In this document: positions 1-8,146 of the stretch, piece by piece
Position numbering within the stretch: the stretch's first letter is position 1
Layout of the letters: each line of letters starts with the position of its first letter
Source of the DNA: CAWIKY01 sp963836905
Lineage (GTDB): Bacteria > Pseudomonadota > Alphaproteobacteria > Caulobacterales > Hyphomonadaceae
Direction: 5' to 3'
DNA: 64,000 bases
Assembly: GCA_963836905.1 (NCBI GenBank)
Contig: CAWIKY010000006.1
Coordinates: 124,001-188,000 of the forward strand
Program-made: the position numbers and the translations under genes
The notes under the pieces: model-generated
What the model was told of the DNA's origin: nothing
Database searches by the model: none
What the model saw: the letters and a program-made list of their open reading frames with translations, nothing else

Positions 1-171
1 GTTGGTGGCAGCGGCAGCCAGAATGACGGAAGCGAAGTCGCGGTTCCGGACGAAATCGAACGCCAGCGCGCCCGTGAAATCCTTGACGGACTTCGTGAAC
101 GGCTACCCAAAGCCAGCGACGAAACCGAGGAGGAGTATCTCAAACGCCTCCTCGACCGTTTCGGATCGTGA
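1..171 (+). CDS. C-terminal end of a DUF4175 (TIGR02302-like) membrane protein, partial
   Basis: The frame is open from the first base and stops at 169-171, giving 56 residues. The end (PDEIERQRAREIL... then EYLKRLLDRF) resembles the conserved C-terminus of the large alphaproteobacterial DUF4175 / TIGR02302 proteins, which follow a Gly/Gln-rich low-complexity stretch. A GGSGSQN remnant of such a stretch is visible at the start. The start lies outside the window. The gene converges on the oxidoreductase that ends at 185. The family has no firmly established role. The assignment rests on a short tail only. Confidence 0.6.
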   Translation, partial: VGGSGSQNDGSEVAVPDEIERQRAREILDGLRERLPKASDETEEEYLKRLLDRFGS

Positions 172-184
172 GCCCCGCGGGCAT

Positions 185-1180
185 TTAGTCCATCGTCACG
201 ACGATTTTTCCCGTGGCGCGTCTTTCCGCCAGTTCGGTGATCGCCTCCCCCGCCTTTTCCAGAGGGAAGGTTGCCGAGACATGCGGCTTGATCTTGCCGT
301 CCGAATAAAGGCGGAAAAGATCGGCCACGTTGGCCGCATTCTCTTTTGGAAACCCGGCCACAAACGCGCCCCAGAACACGCCGCGGATATCGCAGGATTT
401 GAGAAGTGTAAGGTTGAGCGGCATTTTCGGAATGCCGGCCGGAAAGCCGATCACCAGAAAACGCCCGTTCCAGTTCATGGCCCGAAGAGACGGTTCGGCA
501 TAGTCGCCGCCGACAGCATCGTAGATGACATCCACCCCGCCACCTGAGACATCCTTGATGTCGGTTGAAAGCTGCTTCTGCGCCGCACGGTCAAGCTCGC
601 CCGTCGCATAGACCAGCCCGTGATCGGCACCCTTTGAAAGGCAGAGATCGACCTTGGCCTGCGTCGAACAGGCCGCAATCACTTCCATGCCCATGGCCTT
701 GCCAAGTTCGACAGCCGCGAGCCCGACGCCTCCGGCAGCGCCAAGCACCAGAAGCTTTTCGCCGGGTTTCACGTCGCCCCGGTCCTTCAGTGCGTAATGG
801 GAGGTGCCATAGGTCATGATGAAGGCGGCCGCCTCGTCGAACGGCATGTCGTTCGGGATCGGTATACAGCGTTTCGCATCCAGCTTGATCTGTTCGGCCA
901 TGCCGCCCCAGCCGGTCGAGCCGATCACACGGTCCCCGACTTTCAGGTTCGCTACGCCCTCGCCGAGCGCTGCAACCACGCCGGACACCTCACCGCCGGG
1001 TGCGAACGGGCGTTCCGGCTTGAACTGGTACATATCCTGAATGATCAGCACGTCCGGGTAATTCACCCCGACGGCCTTGACGTCGATCACGACCTCGCCT
1101 TTGCCGGCCGTTGGTGCATCGACCTCTTCCATCACAAGTGTGTCCGGTCCACCGGGGCTCTTTGACAATACTGCTCTCAT
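185..1180 (-). CDS. NADPH:quinone oxidoreductase family protein (zinc-independent MDR)
   Basis: A 331-residue medium-chain dehydrogenase/reductase. The N-terminal GroES-like half begins MRAVLSKSPGGPDTL. The Rossmann half carries the nucleotide loop AAGGVG near residue 150. The cysteine/histidine zinc ligands of alcohol dehydrogenases are not seen, as expected for quinone oxidoreductase (QOR/zeta-crystallin) relatives, which reduce quinones or enones with NADPH in the cytoplasm. The reading frame extends 30 codons further upstream, but the ATG at 1178-1180 is preferred because an AGAGAGG ribosome site lies just before it and homologues start there. The substrate cannot be told from sequence. 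Confidence 0.88.
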   Translation of the reverse strand: MRAVLSKSPGGPDTLVMEEVDAPTAGKGEVVIDVKAVGVNYPDVLIIQDMYQFKPERPFAPGGEVSGVVAALGEGVANLKVGDRVIGSTGWGGMAEQIKLDAKRCIPIPNDMPFDEAAAFIMTYGTSHYALKDRGDVKPGEKLLVLGAAGGVGLAAVELGKAMGMEVIAACSTQAKVDLCLSKGADHGLVYATGELDRAAQKQLSTDIKDVSGGGVDVIYDAVGGDYAEPSLRAMNWNGRFLVIGFPAGIPKMPLNLTLLKSCDIRGVFWGAFVAGFPKENAANVADLFRLYSDGKIKPHVSATFPLEKAGEAITELAERRATGKIVVTMD

Positions 1181-1306
1181 GATGACGTGCCTCTCTTGCA
1201 ACTCGCTGTGACCTGTCCAATTGAGGGGGACGCTAGACGAGCGCCGCGCCTCTGTGAAGCGTGACGCCAATTTTGCCCTTGGTTACGGGCCGGAAGAGGA
1301 AGTGGA

Positions 1307-2179
1307 ATGTCCGAACAGGTCTGGGCGATAGCCATACACGGCGGAGCGGGTGCCCTGCATAAGTCCGATTACAGCGCCGAAAACGAGCATATGACCGGCG
1401 TCCTGACCACCTGCCGCGAGATGCTGCAAGCTGGAGCCAGCGCGCGCGATGCCGTGGTGCATGCCGTGCGCGAGCTCGAGGAAAGCGGCCATCACATTGC
1501 CGGTCGCGGGGCCTCCCCGAACATGGATGGCAAATGGGAGCTGGATGCGGCGATCATGGAAGGCGAAACGCGCAACGCCGGCGCCGTCGCCGCATTGCGG
1601 GGCTTTCGCAGCCCCATAGACGCCGCCGTCAAGGTGCTGGAAGAGTCACCGCATATTCTTATCGTCGGCAAGGGCGCGAGCCGGTTTCTGAGGGACAAGG
1701 GTCTGCGAAAGGTCAAGAACCCGTCCAGCTACTACCGACCATCCGTAAGGGCGTCTGCAAAGCCGGGTGAACTTCAGCATGGGACGGTCGGTGCCATCGC
1801 GCTCGACACCAGCGGACGGCTGGCCGCGGGAACCTCCACGGGCGGCCTGCTCAACAAGGTGCCGGGCCGGGTGGGCGATACGCCACTCATTGGTGCAGGA
1901 ACCTGGGCTGACGAGCGTGTGGCGGTCTCATGCACCGGGCAGGGAGAGTATTTCATCCGGGTCGCAGGTGCAGCGGATGTATCGGCGCGGGTACGTTATG
2001 CTCAGATGGATATCGGCACGGCTGCCGCGAAAGTGATCGAGGATCTCGGGCTGCTCGGCGGGCAGGGCGGCATGATCGCCATTGATCGGCTGGGCCGGAT
2101 CGCTGCGCCGTTCAACACCCCATGCATGAAGCGGGGCATGGCAGACTGGAAGGGCCGGTTCGAGGTTTCCTTTACCTGA
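1307..2179 (+). CDS. Isoaspartyl peptidase / L-asparaginase (Ntn hydrolase)
   Basis: A 290-residue plant-type asparaginase (asparaginase_2 family). The N-terminus has the family signature IAIHGGAGAL. The mid-protein HGTVGAIALD contains the threonine (about residue 162) that becomes the N-terminal nucleophile after autocleavage. GTSTGGLLNKVPGRVGDTPLIGAG-type substrate-loop residues follow it. Such enzymes split beta-aspartyl dipeptides and asparagine in the cytoplasm. The stop codon overlaps the ATG of the next gene (TGATG), so the two are probably cotranscribed. Confidence 0.92.
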   Translation: MSEQVWAIAIHGGAGALHKSDYSAENEHMTGVLTTCREMLQAGASARDAVVHAVRELEESGHHIAGRGASPNMDGKWELDAAIMEGETRNAGAVAALRGFRSPIDAAVKVLEESPHILIVGKGASRFLRDKGLRKVKNPSSYYRPSVRASAKPGELQHGTVGAIALDTSGRLAAGTSTGGLLNKVPGRVGDTPLIGAGTWADERVAVSCTGQGEYFIRVAGAADVSARVRYAQMDIGTAAAKVIEDLGLLGGQGGMIAIDRLGRIAAPFNTPCMKRGMADWKGRFEVSFT

Positions 2180-2664
2180 TGCGCGGCTATTTCGGTATCG
2201 GGGCCGAGGGGATCTCCAAGCCCATGAATCTGGGCGCGATCATGCGGACGGGTCATGCCTTCGGCGCGAGCTTCGTGTTCTCCGTCTCCGCGGCGCAGAA
2301 AATCCGGACCGTCTACAAGGCTGACACCTCCAAATCGGCAGACCATGTGCCCTATTATCCGTGGGCGGACATTGACGATATGGCGCTGCCGCACGGATGC
2401 GTGCTGGTCGGCGTCGAACTGACAGACGACGCGGTCGAATTGCCGAGCTTTCGCCACCCCACCGCCGCTGCCTATGTGCTAGGCCGTGAGCGCGGCGATC
2501 TCTCGCCGGAGATGATCGCCCGATGTGCCCATGTCGTGAAGATACCGACGCGGTTCTGCGTAAATGTCTCGATCGCCGGAGCACTGGTTCTTTATGACCG
2601 GATGATTTCGATGGGGCGCTATGCCGAGAGGCCCGTCCGCGTCGGCGGCCCGGTGAAGGGGTGA
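2179..2664 (+). CDS. TrmH-family (SpoU) RNA 2'-O-methyltransferase
   Basis: A 161-residue SPOUT methyltransferase lacking any N-terminal substrate-binding extension. The three family motifs are visible: KPMNLGAIMRTGHAFG near the N-terminus, YVLGRERGDLSPEM near residue 110, and IPTRFCVNVSIAGALVLYDR near residue 130 (SAM-binding trefoil knot). The start is set at 2179, overlapping the stop of the asparaginase-like gene by one base. An upstream in-frame ATG at 2122 lies deep inside that gene and is unlikely. The target RNA (tRNA or rRNA) is not evident. Confidence 0.88.
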   Translation: MRGYFGIGAEGISKPMNLGAIMRTGHAFGASFVFSVSAAQKIRTVYKADTSKSADHVPYYPWADIDDMALPHGCVLVGVELTDDAVELPSFRHPTAAAYVLGRERGDLSPEMIARCAHVVKIPTRFCVNVSIAGALVLYDRMISMGRYAERPVRVGGPVKG

Positions 2665-2767
2665 AGACCTCCACCTTGCCCTTTCACGGGGGAGGATGGG
2701 TGGGGGTCAAACCTGAAGCCAGAACCCGCCTCTGCGCGGTTCGCGCGACAATATATGTGTCTGGCCC

Positions 2768-3496
2768 CTATTTCCCGAGCAAGCGCTGAAAAAAGCCGAG
2801 CATGCCCTGAAAACGCAAACCGCCATCACGAACGGCCAGCGCGAAACAGATCTCGCCCGGATCGGCGATCGGACGGTGCGTCATTGCCGGACCTGCGATC
2901 GAGATATCGCCTGGACCATAGCTACCGAACTCATCGGTAAAGCCGCCGGACAAAACCAGTGTGTACTCGCTGGCGTCATGAGTGTGGGTCGGCGAACCGC
3001 ATCCGGGCTCGATACGCAACAACTCCATCTCGGCTGAACTGTTCACCTGCAACGGCATCAGGCGCAGACCGGTGCCAGCATATTTCCAGCCGCCGCGGCC
3101 GGCGGCCTCCAGGGCGCGGTCACGGATTGGCTCGGGCAAACGCACCAGCTCATCAATGGCATCTCCGGCACGTGCGGCGGCCTTTCGGTGCGACGAGGTG
3201 GATGCCGTATCCATATCGATTGCAGCGTGCGCACGATCGCGTGCCGTTGCCGACAAAGCGGTTTCTTCGGAGGATTCGAGCATGGAGGCAGCGATGGCAT
3301 CGGCAACATCGAGCTTTCGCTTGAGCTGCGTTTTCAGCGCCGCCTGGGTTTCGATCAGCAGGTGCAATGCCGGATCGAGCGAGCCGGAGGCATAGGCGCC
3401 ATAGAGATCGTCACTGTGGTGTTGCGTCGACAAACCGGGCTCCGAAAGTCTTTTATTATTCAGGAACGGATATTGAGCGTATGGGCAAAACGTCAA
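2768..3496 (-). CDS. ChrR-like cupin anti-sigma factor with degenerate zinc site
   Basis: A 242-residue protein. The N-terminal part (QHHSDDLYGAYASGSL) resembles the anti-sigma domain of ChrR. The C-terminal part is a cupin with HTHDASEYTLVLSG and a later MTHRP, carrying the His/His/Glu/His metal ligands. It lies 29 bp downstream of an ECF sigma gene on the same strand, the usual rpoE-chrR arrangement for responses such as singlet oxygen. Oddly, by my alignment the ChrR zinc ligands His31, Cys35 and Cys38 are replaced by Glu, Ala and Thr; only the first His remains. It may therefore bind sigma without zinc, or be less responsive. The start is uncertain: MTFCPYAQ may be too early and a later start before the HH pair is possible. 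Confidence 0.75.
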   Translation of the reverse strand: MTFCPYAQYPFLNNKRLSEPGLSTQHHSDDLYGAYASGSLDPALHLLIETQAALKTQLKRKLDVADAIAASMLESSEETALSATARDRAHAAIDMDTASTSSHRKAAARAGDAIDELVRLPEPIRDRALEAAGRGGWKYAGTGLRLMPLQVNSSAEMELLRIEPGCGSPTHTHDASEYTLVLSGGFTDEFGSYGPGDISIAGPAMTHRPIADPGEICFALAVRDGGLRFQGMLGFFQRLLGK

Positions 3497-3525
3497 GTTT
3501 TACTGAAGCCTCTTCTGCATGACAG

Positions 3526-4083
3526 CTATCCGGTTTCGCGCAGTTTCTCGCGCAGTTTGGCGTAGGCAAGCCGAATCCGCGACTTGACGGTGCCCAGAGG
3601 CAGGTTTGTCTGTTCGGCAATGTCGCTATGGGTCATGCCGTCGAAAAAGGCCGAACGAAGCAGGGTTTCCTGTTCTTCGGGCAAGCAAAGAAGCGCCTCG
3701 CGGACGCATGCCTCGATCTGGCGTCCATTGAGATGGTCTTCCGGATGCGGCAGGTCTGCAGGCATGAATGCGGTATCATCGGTAAAAAGCGGCAGGGGCC
3801 GGTCACGCCGGATCGCATCAATGCGCCTGTTCCGGGCGATGCGAAAAATCCATGTGCTGGCATTTGCCTGATTGGCATCAAAGCTGTCAGCCTTGCGCCA
3901 GACGGTTACCAGCACATCCTGCGCCAGCTCCTCGGCTTCGGCCTCGCTTGCGCCCAGACGCATCATGTAGCTTTTCAGACGCGGGGCGAAGAACGAGAAC
4001 AGGCTGTCGAACGCCTCACGCGAGCTGGTCCGGGCGATTGCCTCGATCGCGCGGGAGTACACTTCGTTGACCGTCTCTGGCAT
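3526..4083 (-). CDS. ECF RNA polymerase sigma factor (RpoE/ECF11-like)
   Basis: About 185 residues. Region 2 is visible as EAFDSLFSFFAPRLKSYM and AEELAQDVLVTVWRKA, followed by STWIFRIARNRRIDAIRR. Region 4 is visible as LPEEQETLLRSAFF, MTHSDIAEQ and LPLGTVKSRIRLA (helix-turn-helix). Together with the ChrR-like gene downstream this forms a sigma/anti-sigma pair of the ECF11 kind. I chose the ATG at 4083; a TTG 14 codons upstream (4125) keeps the frame open but adds residues unlike the family. No clear ECF11 promoter (TGATCC-type -35) was seen upstream. Confidence 0.88.
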   Translation of the reverse strand: MPETVNEVYSRAIEAIARTSSREAFDSLFSFFAPRLKSYMMRLGASEAEAEELAQDVLVTVWRKADSFDANQANASTWIFRIARNRRIDAIRRDRPLPLFTDDTAFMPADLPHPEDHLNGRQIEACVREALLCLPEEQETLLRSAFFDGMTHSDIAEQTNLPLGTVKSRIRLAYAKLREKLRETG

Positions 4084-4292
4084 TAAGTGTCCGTGTTCGC
4101 GTCCTTCGATGCCTATCGCAGACAACTTGCCGGTCTGACAGGGCAGACAAGGCCGGTATCTGCCTGGCTTTGATGCGCAGACCTTAGAGCCATTTGTTGT
4201 GGGTTGAAAACAACTTCACTGCCGCAGGCTGCACCGCGTCATTGCGACAGGGTCTTTCCAAAGCATAAACTCTTTGCTGAAAGACTTCACAA

Positions 4293-4320
4293 AACCGGAG
4301 AGATGACGCTACCTCCGGTT
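4293..4320. promoter_or_regulatory. Inverted repeat upstream of the IalB-family gene
   Basis: AACCGGAG at 4293-4300 is matched by CTCCGGTT at 4313-4320, an 8-bp perfect inverted repeat with a 12-nt spacer. It sits 32 bp before the ATG of the IalB-like gene, so it could be an operator or a leader hairpin. No T-run follows, so it is not a terminator. Function unknown. Confidence 0.35.
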
Positions 4321-4352
4321 CCAAGCGTATCAATGCCTCGAAGGACCCGTCC

Positions 4353-4874
4353 ATGCCCACCCCGTCCAATCGTCTCCCCGCAGCCCTGATGAGCGGTCTT
4401 GCACTGGCAGGCTTTGCGATGGTTCCAGCGGCCGCAGCCCAGGTTCAGGCCGATGCCACCTTCAAGGACTGGGCGGTCTACACGGCCGAAACCGGCGGCG
4501 AGACGGCCTGCTATGCTGCAACCCGCGCGACCGACAAGGCTCCCAAGTCAGCTGAGCATGGCGATGTCGTCTTCTACGTCACATACTGGAAAGGCGGACG
4601 GCGCAACGTGCAGTCCAGCCTCAAGGTCGGCTATGAACTGCGCAAGGATATGGTGGCCGAAGCCAGCGTGGCAGGTAGCAGCTATCGCCTCTTCACGGTC
4701 GACAACGAAGCCTTTGCGCGCGACGAAGACGAAGCGGGAATGGTCGCCGCGCTTCGCCGGGGCAGCGATCTGCGGGTCGATGCGGTTTCGGCGCGCGACA
4801 CCAAGGTCGCCTATCAGTTTTCCCTCTCGGGTTCGGGCAATGCCATCGAACGTGCAGAAGCTGCCTGTCGCTAG
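4353..4874 (+). CDS. Invasion-associated locus B (IalB) family protein
   Basis: A 173-residue exported protein. A signal peptide (PSNRLPAALMSGLALAGFAM, cleavage near VPAAAAQ) precedes the IalB-like body with FKDWAVYT and a Cys in ETACYA near the mature N-terminus, and a Cys in the final EAACR that may pair with it. IalB proteins are small periplasmic proteins widespread in alphaproteobacteria. The Bartonella member is linked to erythrocyte invasion, but most free-living members have no known role. It stands alone, divergent from the sigma factor. Confidence 0.75.
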   Translation: MPTPSNRLPAALMSGLALAGFAMVPAAAAQVQADATFKDWAVYTAETGGETACYAATRATDKAPKSAEHGDVVFYVTYWKGGRRNVQSSLKVGYELRKDMVAEASVAGSSYRLFTVDNEAFARDEDEAGMVAALRRGSDLRVDAVSARDTKVAYQFSLSGSGNAIERAEAACR

Positions 4875-4970
4875 GCACCTTCGGCAGATCTTTCGGTTTT
4901 CACAAACCGGTTGATGAAATGTCCGTTTTCGACTTAGATGAACCCATGTTGATATGAGGGAGGGGTCATC

Positions 4971-5375
4971 ATGGGTTTCATGGATGCAGTGAAGTTGTTT
5001 TTCGCACGGTATACCGACTTTAACGGCCGGTCGCGCCGGTCGGAATACTGGTGGCCTGTATTGTTTCACACGCTCGTCTATGTGGTTGCTTTGTTATTGA
5101 GCGTTGTACTGGGTTCGATTTCCGAACTCCTGGGAGCCATCGTCGGCATCGCGCTCCTCATCTATTATGTGGCCATTCTTATCCCGTCGCTAGCAGTTGG
5201 CGTTCGCCGGTTGCATGACCGCGACATGTCCGGCTGGTGGCTGCTGCTTGGCTTCGTGCCCTTCGCCGGGTTCGTCCTGCTGGTGTTCTTCGTTCTGGAA
5301 GGCACCAATGGTCCGAACAAGTTCGGTCCCGACCCGAAAAACCCGGCAGGTGGTACAGCCGACGTCTTTTCGTAA
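4971..5375 (+). CDS. DUF805 family inner-membrane protein
   Basis: A 134-residue membrane protein with three to four hydrophobic segments. The DUF805 signature is clear: FARYTDFNGRSRRSEYWW at the N-terminus and GVRRLHDRDMSGWWLLL in the middle, followed by a C-terminal GTNGPNKFGPDPK. A good ribosome site (GGGAGGGG) precedes the ATG. The family has no established function. A degraded intergenic repeat begins about 20 bp after the stop. Confidence 0.88.
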   Translation: MGFMDAVKLFFARYTDFNGRSRRSEYWWPVLFHTLVYVVALLLSVVLGSISELLGAIVGIALLIYYVAILIPSLAVGVRRLHDRDMSGWWLLLGFVPFAGFVLLVFFVLEGTNGPNKFGPDPKNPAGGTADVFS

Positions 5376-5394
5376 GGCTGGATGTCTTCGCGCT

Positions 5395-5508
5395 CTGCAT
5401 GTCGACGGGCTCAATGCTACAGCGCTCTCGGCTTTCGTCCTTGAGCGTGTCGAAAGGTCGGATGCAAGTGCTATACGCTGGGGTGGCGTGGCGGCTGCGT
5501 AATGGTCA
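5395..5508 (+). repeat. Diverged copy of an intergenic repeat (GACAGGCTCAATG-type)
   Basis: The stretch gtcgacgggctcaatgctac, continuing through ttcgtccttgagcg and ending in tggcgtggcggc, aligns along about 110 bp with the better preserved copies at 28423-28535 and 28740-28830. It lies between the convergent DUF805 and sciP genes. It contains no gene. Confidence 0.6.
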
Positions 5509-5520
5509 AGCCCCGCAGCC

Positions 5521-5787
5521 CTAGCGGTATTGCTGGATACGGGTTGTCCGCAGACCCTTCGCGCCATACTGCTCAAAGAGCTTTTCCCAAGCGGTATATT
5601 CCTCTTCGCTGAGGTTATATCGCTTGCAGGCATCTTTGAGCGGCAACAACCCGCCCCGTACCGCCGCGACGACCTCGGCCTTGCGGCGGGTCACCCAACG
5701 ATGCGTCGACGGATCGGGAAGATCCTGAAGTGTTATTCGGCGTCCGTCTGGTCCCGGCACCGAGTCGTTTGTTGTCTTCGCCATCAT
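5521..5787 (-). CDS. sciP: SciP-like CtrA inhibitor (DUF1153)
   Basis: An 88-residue DUF1153 protein. The core THRWVTRRKAEVVAAVRGGLL, DACKRYNLSEEEYTAWE and C-terminal TRIQQYR match SciP, the small helix-turn-helix protein that binds DNA and represses CtrA-activated cell-cycle and flagellar genes in Caulobacter. The context supports this: as in Caulobacter, it lies directly downstream of flgE on the same strand. The start is at 5787 or the next codon (Met-Met). A CGGCA-TC-TGCCG palindrome at 5859-5870, resembling the flagellar enhancer candidates elsewhere in this window, lies about 70 bp upstream. Confidence 0.9.
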   Translation of the reverse strand: MMAKTTNDSVPGPDGRRITLQDLPDPSTHRWVTRRKAEVVAAVRGGLLPLKDACKRYNLSEEEYTAWEKLFEQYGAKGLRTTRIQQYR

Positions 5788-5964
5788 CGTAGCGCCCTTC
5801 TGTGTGGCTTACTTTTGATGATCCCTTTCTAGAACGTCTGCTTTAAGGTGGCGCTGCACGGCATCTGCCGGTTTCCTGCAAACTTTACGAAATGCGAGAA
5901 CACCCCGAAGCCAGGCTCCGGGGTATCTTTCAATGACTACGGGTTAATTTGCCAGGAGATCTGG

Positions 5965-7353
5965 TTAACGCTTGATACGAATGAGCTCATCGAGCATCTC
6001 GTCTGCGGTCGTTATTATTTTCGACGACGCTGAATAAGCGCGCTGCGTGATGATCAGGTTGGAGAACTCCACGGACAGATCGACCGTTGAAGCTTCGAGC
6101 GCTGCAGGCTCGACAGACCCGGCTCCGGCTGTTCCGGCAGACTTCAGCGCCACCGGTCCGGACTCGTTTCCGGCAAGGTAGGCATCGCCGGGCGAAGCCA
6201 GCAGGCCGCCCGGGTTGGCGAAGGTTGCGACCGGGATCTGGTAAATCTGCCGTGACAGACCGTTCGAGAAGAGGGCCGAAACGAAGCCGTCCTTGTCGAC
6301 CTGCACGTTCGAGAGCGCGCCATAGGCCCGTCCGTCGATCGTGGTCGAGTTCAGCGAGGAGGTGGTGTCGTATTGGGTCAGGCCACCGGGTGAGCTGGGC
6401 CCGCCAATATCGAGCGAGATGGTTTGCGCTGCGAGACCGGAGTTGGTTGCCCAGGCAGCCGTTCCGGGGGCCGCGACGGAACTTGAGGCTCCGATGGTCA
6501 GCTGGCTCGGAAATGTGCTTGCAGCCGCATCGAACTGACCGAACGGGGTGAACGAAACCGTTCCGGAGGCCACGATGCCATCGGGTCTGCCACCTGCCTG
6601 CATATCGCTGGCTGGCGCGATGTGCGCCTCGACATTCCATGTGTTCGGCGCCCCATCTGCTTTCAGGAACGAGAGCGCGAGCGTGTGAACGCCGCCGAGC
6701 GAGTTATAGACCTGCACGGTCGTCTGGAAATCCGGCGGGAACGCACCCGAGGCCATGCTTGCTGCCGGGTTGGCTGCGAGATCGTATCCAGCGGCCAGCG
6801 GCGATACGGCCTGGCTGGCTTGCAGATTGGCAGACAGGGTGACCCGCGATGTGGCCTCAGCTGCACCGCCGATGTTTGAAATCTTCACCGGCACCAGATT
6901 GCCAAGATCGTTGGAATTGGTGTTGTCGACGGTCGCATTGTCCTGGATCGGCCAGCCATGCAGGTAGTATCCCGCGGAATTGACAAGGAAGCCTTCGGAA
7001 TCGGTCGTGAAGTGACCGGCCCGTGTGTAGTAATAAGGGTCGTTGGTTGCACTGCCTTCGCCCTGGCCGCGGGTCACGAAGAAGCCTTCACCCGACAACG
7101 CCATATGGGTGCCGACCGAACTGCCGGTGATCGTTCCCTGCTCGCTGAGAAGCTGACGTGTATCGAGCGAAACACCGCCCGCATTGTACGACGAATAGAC
7201 GTTCTGATCGCGCAGGAAGGAGGAAAACTCGTTACGTGTCCGCTTGTAGCCGACCGTGTTCGAGTTCGCGATATTGTCCGAAATCGCGGCGAGTGCCGCC
7301 GAATTCGCACGGAGACCGGATGTTCCGGCCAGCATGGCTGTTGAGATACTCAT
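5965..7353 (-). CDS. flgE: Flagellar hook protein FlgE
   Basis: A 462-residue rod/hook family protein that polymerises into the flagellar hook. The N-terminal signature MSISTAMLAGTSGLRANSAA followed by SDNIANSNTVGYKRT is the flagellar basal-body rod domain; a FlgE D2-like centre follows, and the C-terminus ends SVEFSNLIITQRAYSASSKI... LIRIKR. The frame opens 23 codons earlier, but the ATG at 7353 is preceded by AGGAG and matches family starts. It is third in the run fliK-flgD-flgE and is followed by sciP. Confidence 0.95.
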   Translation of the reverse strand: MSISTAMLAGTSGLRANSAALAAISDNIANSNTVGYKRTRNEFSSFLRDQNVYSSYNAGGVSLDTRQLLSEQGTITGSSVGTHMALSGEGFFVTRGQGEGSATNDPYYYTRAGHFTTDSEGFLVNSAGYYLHGWPIQDNATVDNTNSNDLGNLVPVKISNIGGAAEATSRVTLSANLQASQAVSPLAAGYDLAANPAASMASGAFPPDFQTTVQVYNSLGGVHTLALSFLKADGAPNTWNVEAHIAPASDMQAGGRPDGIVASGTVSFTPFGQFDAAASTFPSQLTIGASSSVAAPGTAAWATNSGLAAQTISLDIGGPSSPGGLTQYDTTSSLNSTTIDGRAYGALSNVQVDKDGFVSALFSNGLSRQIYQIPVATFANPGGLLASPGDAYLAGNESGPVALKSAGTAGAGSVEPAALEASTVDLSVEFSNLIITQRAYSASSKIITTADEMLDELIRIKR

Positions 7354-7471
7354 AGTCTTTGCACTCCTGGAGTTGTTTCCACCATCAGTTTTTTCTGGAG
7401 CGCCATTCTGGCTGGTACGCATTTATGCGAAGTCGGACGCTTCTTGCGTCCGCATATTCGGGTAAGGCGTG

Positions 7472-8128
7472 TCAGGTTTCGGAAATCCTCTGCACGCGGG
7501 AAAAGTCGAAGCTGCCTGCGGGGGTCGTTATGATTGTGCCGCCACTGGAGAAATCGAAACCGGTGATCCGTGTCGATATGCCGGCAGGGACAGACAATCT
7601 GCCATTCCCGGACGTGAGCGCGGCCACTTCGAAGGTAAAGGCGCCGCCAGGCACCGTGTTGCCAGCTGCGCTGGAGCCATCCCAGACAAAGCGCTTGTTG
7701 CCGGGCGCAGATGATGCGGCCTCCGAATAGACGAGGCGGTTGTCGGCGTCGCGGACCTGAAGCTCGACCGCGGCCGCGCCCTGCGGAACATCATAGGTAA
7801 ATGTGAGCGGATCGCCGCTGAAGGTTGCCGTGCTGGCCTCCAGATCGACGGATTTCGAAAGATAGCCCGAAAGCCCCGCAGCGGCGGAAGCCGCATTCAC
7901 GGAGATTAGCTTCGAGAAGTTCTCGTTGGTGAGGATCTGCTGTTCGACGCTGGAAAACTGGACAAGCTGATTTGTGAACTCAGCCGAATCGACCGGTTCC
8001 AGCGGATCCTGGTTCTGCAATTGCGCCGTCAGCAACGTCAGGAAGGTGTCGTAGTTGTTTGTCAGCGTTGCGCGGGCACCTGCGGTCTGTGCCTGCGAAC
8101 CTGGAGCAAAGGAAAGCGGATCAAGCAT
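7472..8128 (-). CDS. flgD: Flagellar hook assembly (capping) protein FlgD
   Basis: A 218-residue protein. The N-terminal FlgD motif NYDTFLTLLTAQLQNQDPL and FTNQLVQFSSVEQQ is diagnostic. The C-terminal half contains the FlgD Ig-like/tudor region (FVWDGSSAAGNTVPGG). FlgD caps the growing hook to let FlgE assemble. It sits 18 bp after fliK, consistent with one operon read from the sigma-54 promoter at 9709-9724. Confidence 0.94.
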   Translation of the reverse strand: MLDPLSFAPGSQAQTAGARATLTNNYDTFLTLLTAQLQNQDPLEPVDSAEFTNQLVQFSSVEQQILTNENFSKLISVNAASAAAGLSGYLSKSVDLEASTATFSGDPLTFTYDVPQGAAAVELQVRDADNRLVYSEAASSAPGNKRFVWDGSSAAGNTVPGGAFTFEVAALTSGNGRLSVPAGISTRITGFDFSSGGTIITTPAGSFDFSRVQRISET

Positions 8129-8146
8129 GGGTCAATCTTTCTCGTG

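Noticed and set aside
5854..5871. Sigma-54 promoter for sciP on the minus strand
   Set aside because: GG and GC are 10 bp apart but the flanking bases do not fit the consensus, and the match falls within a short palindrome.
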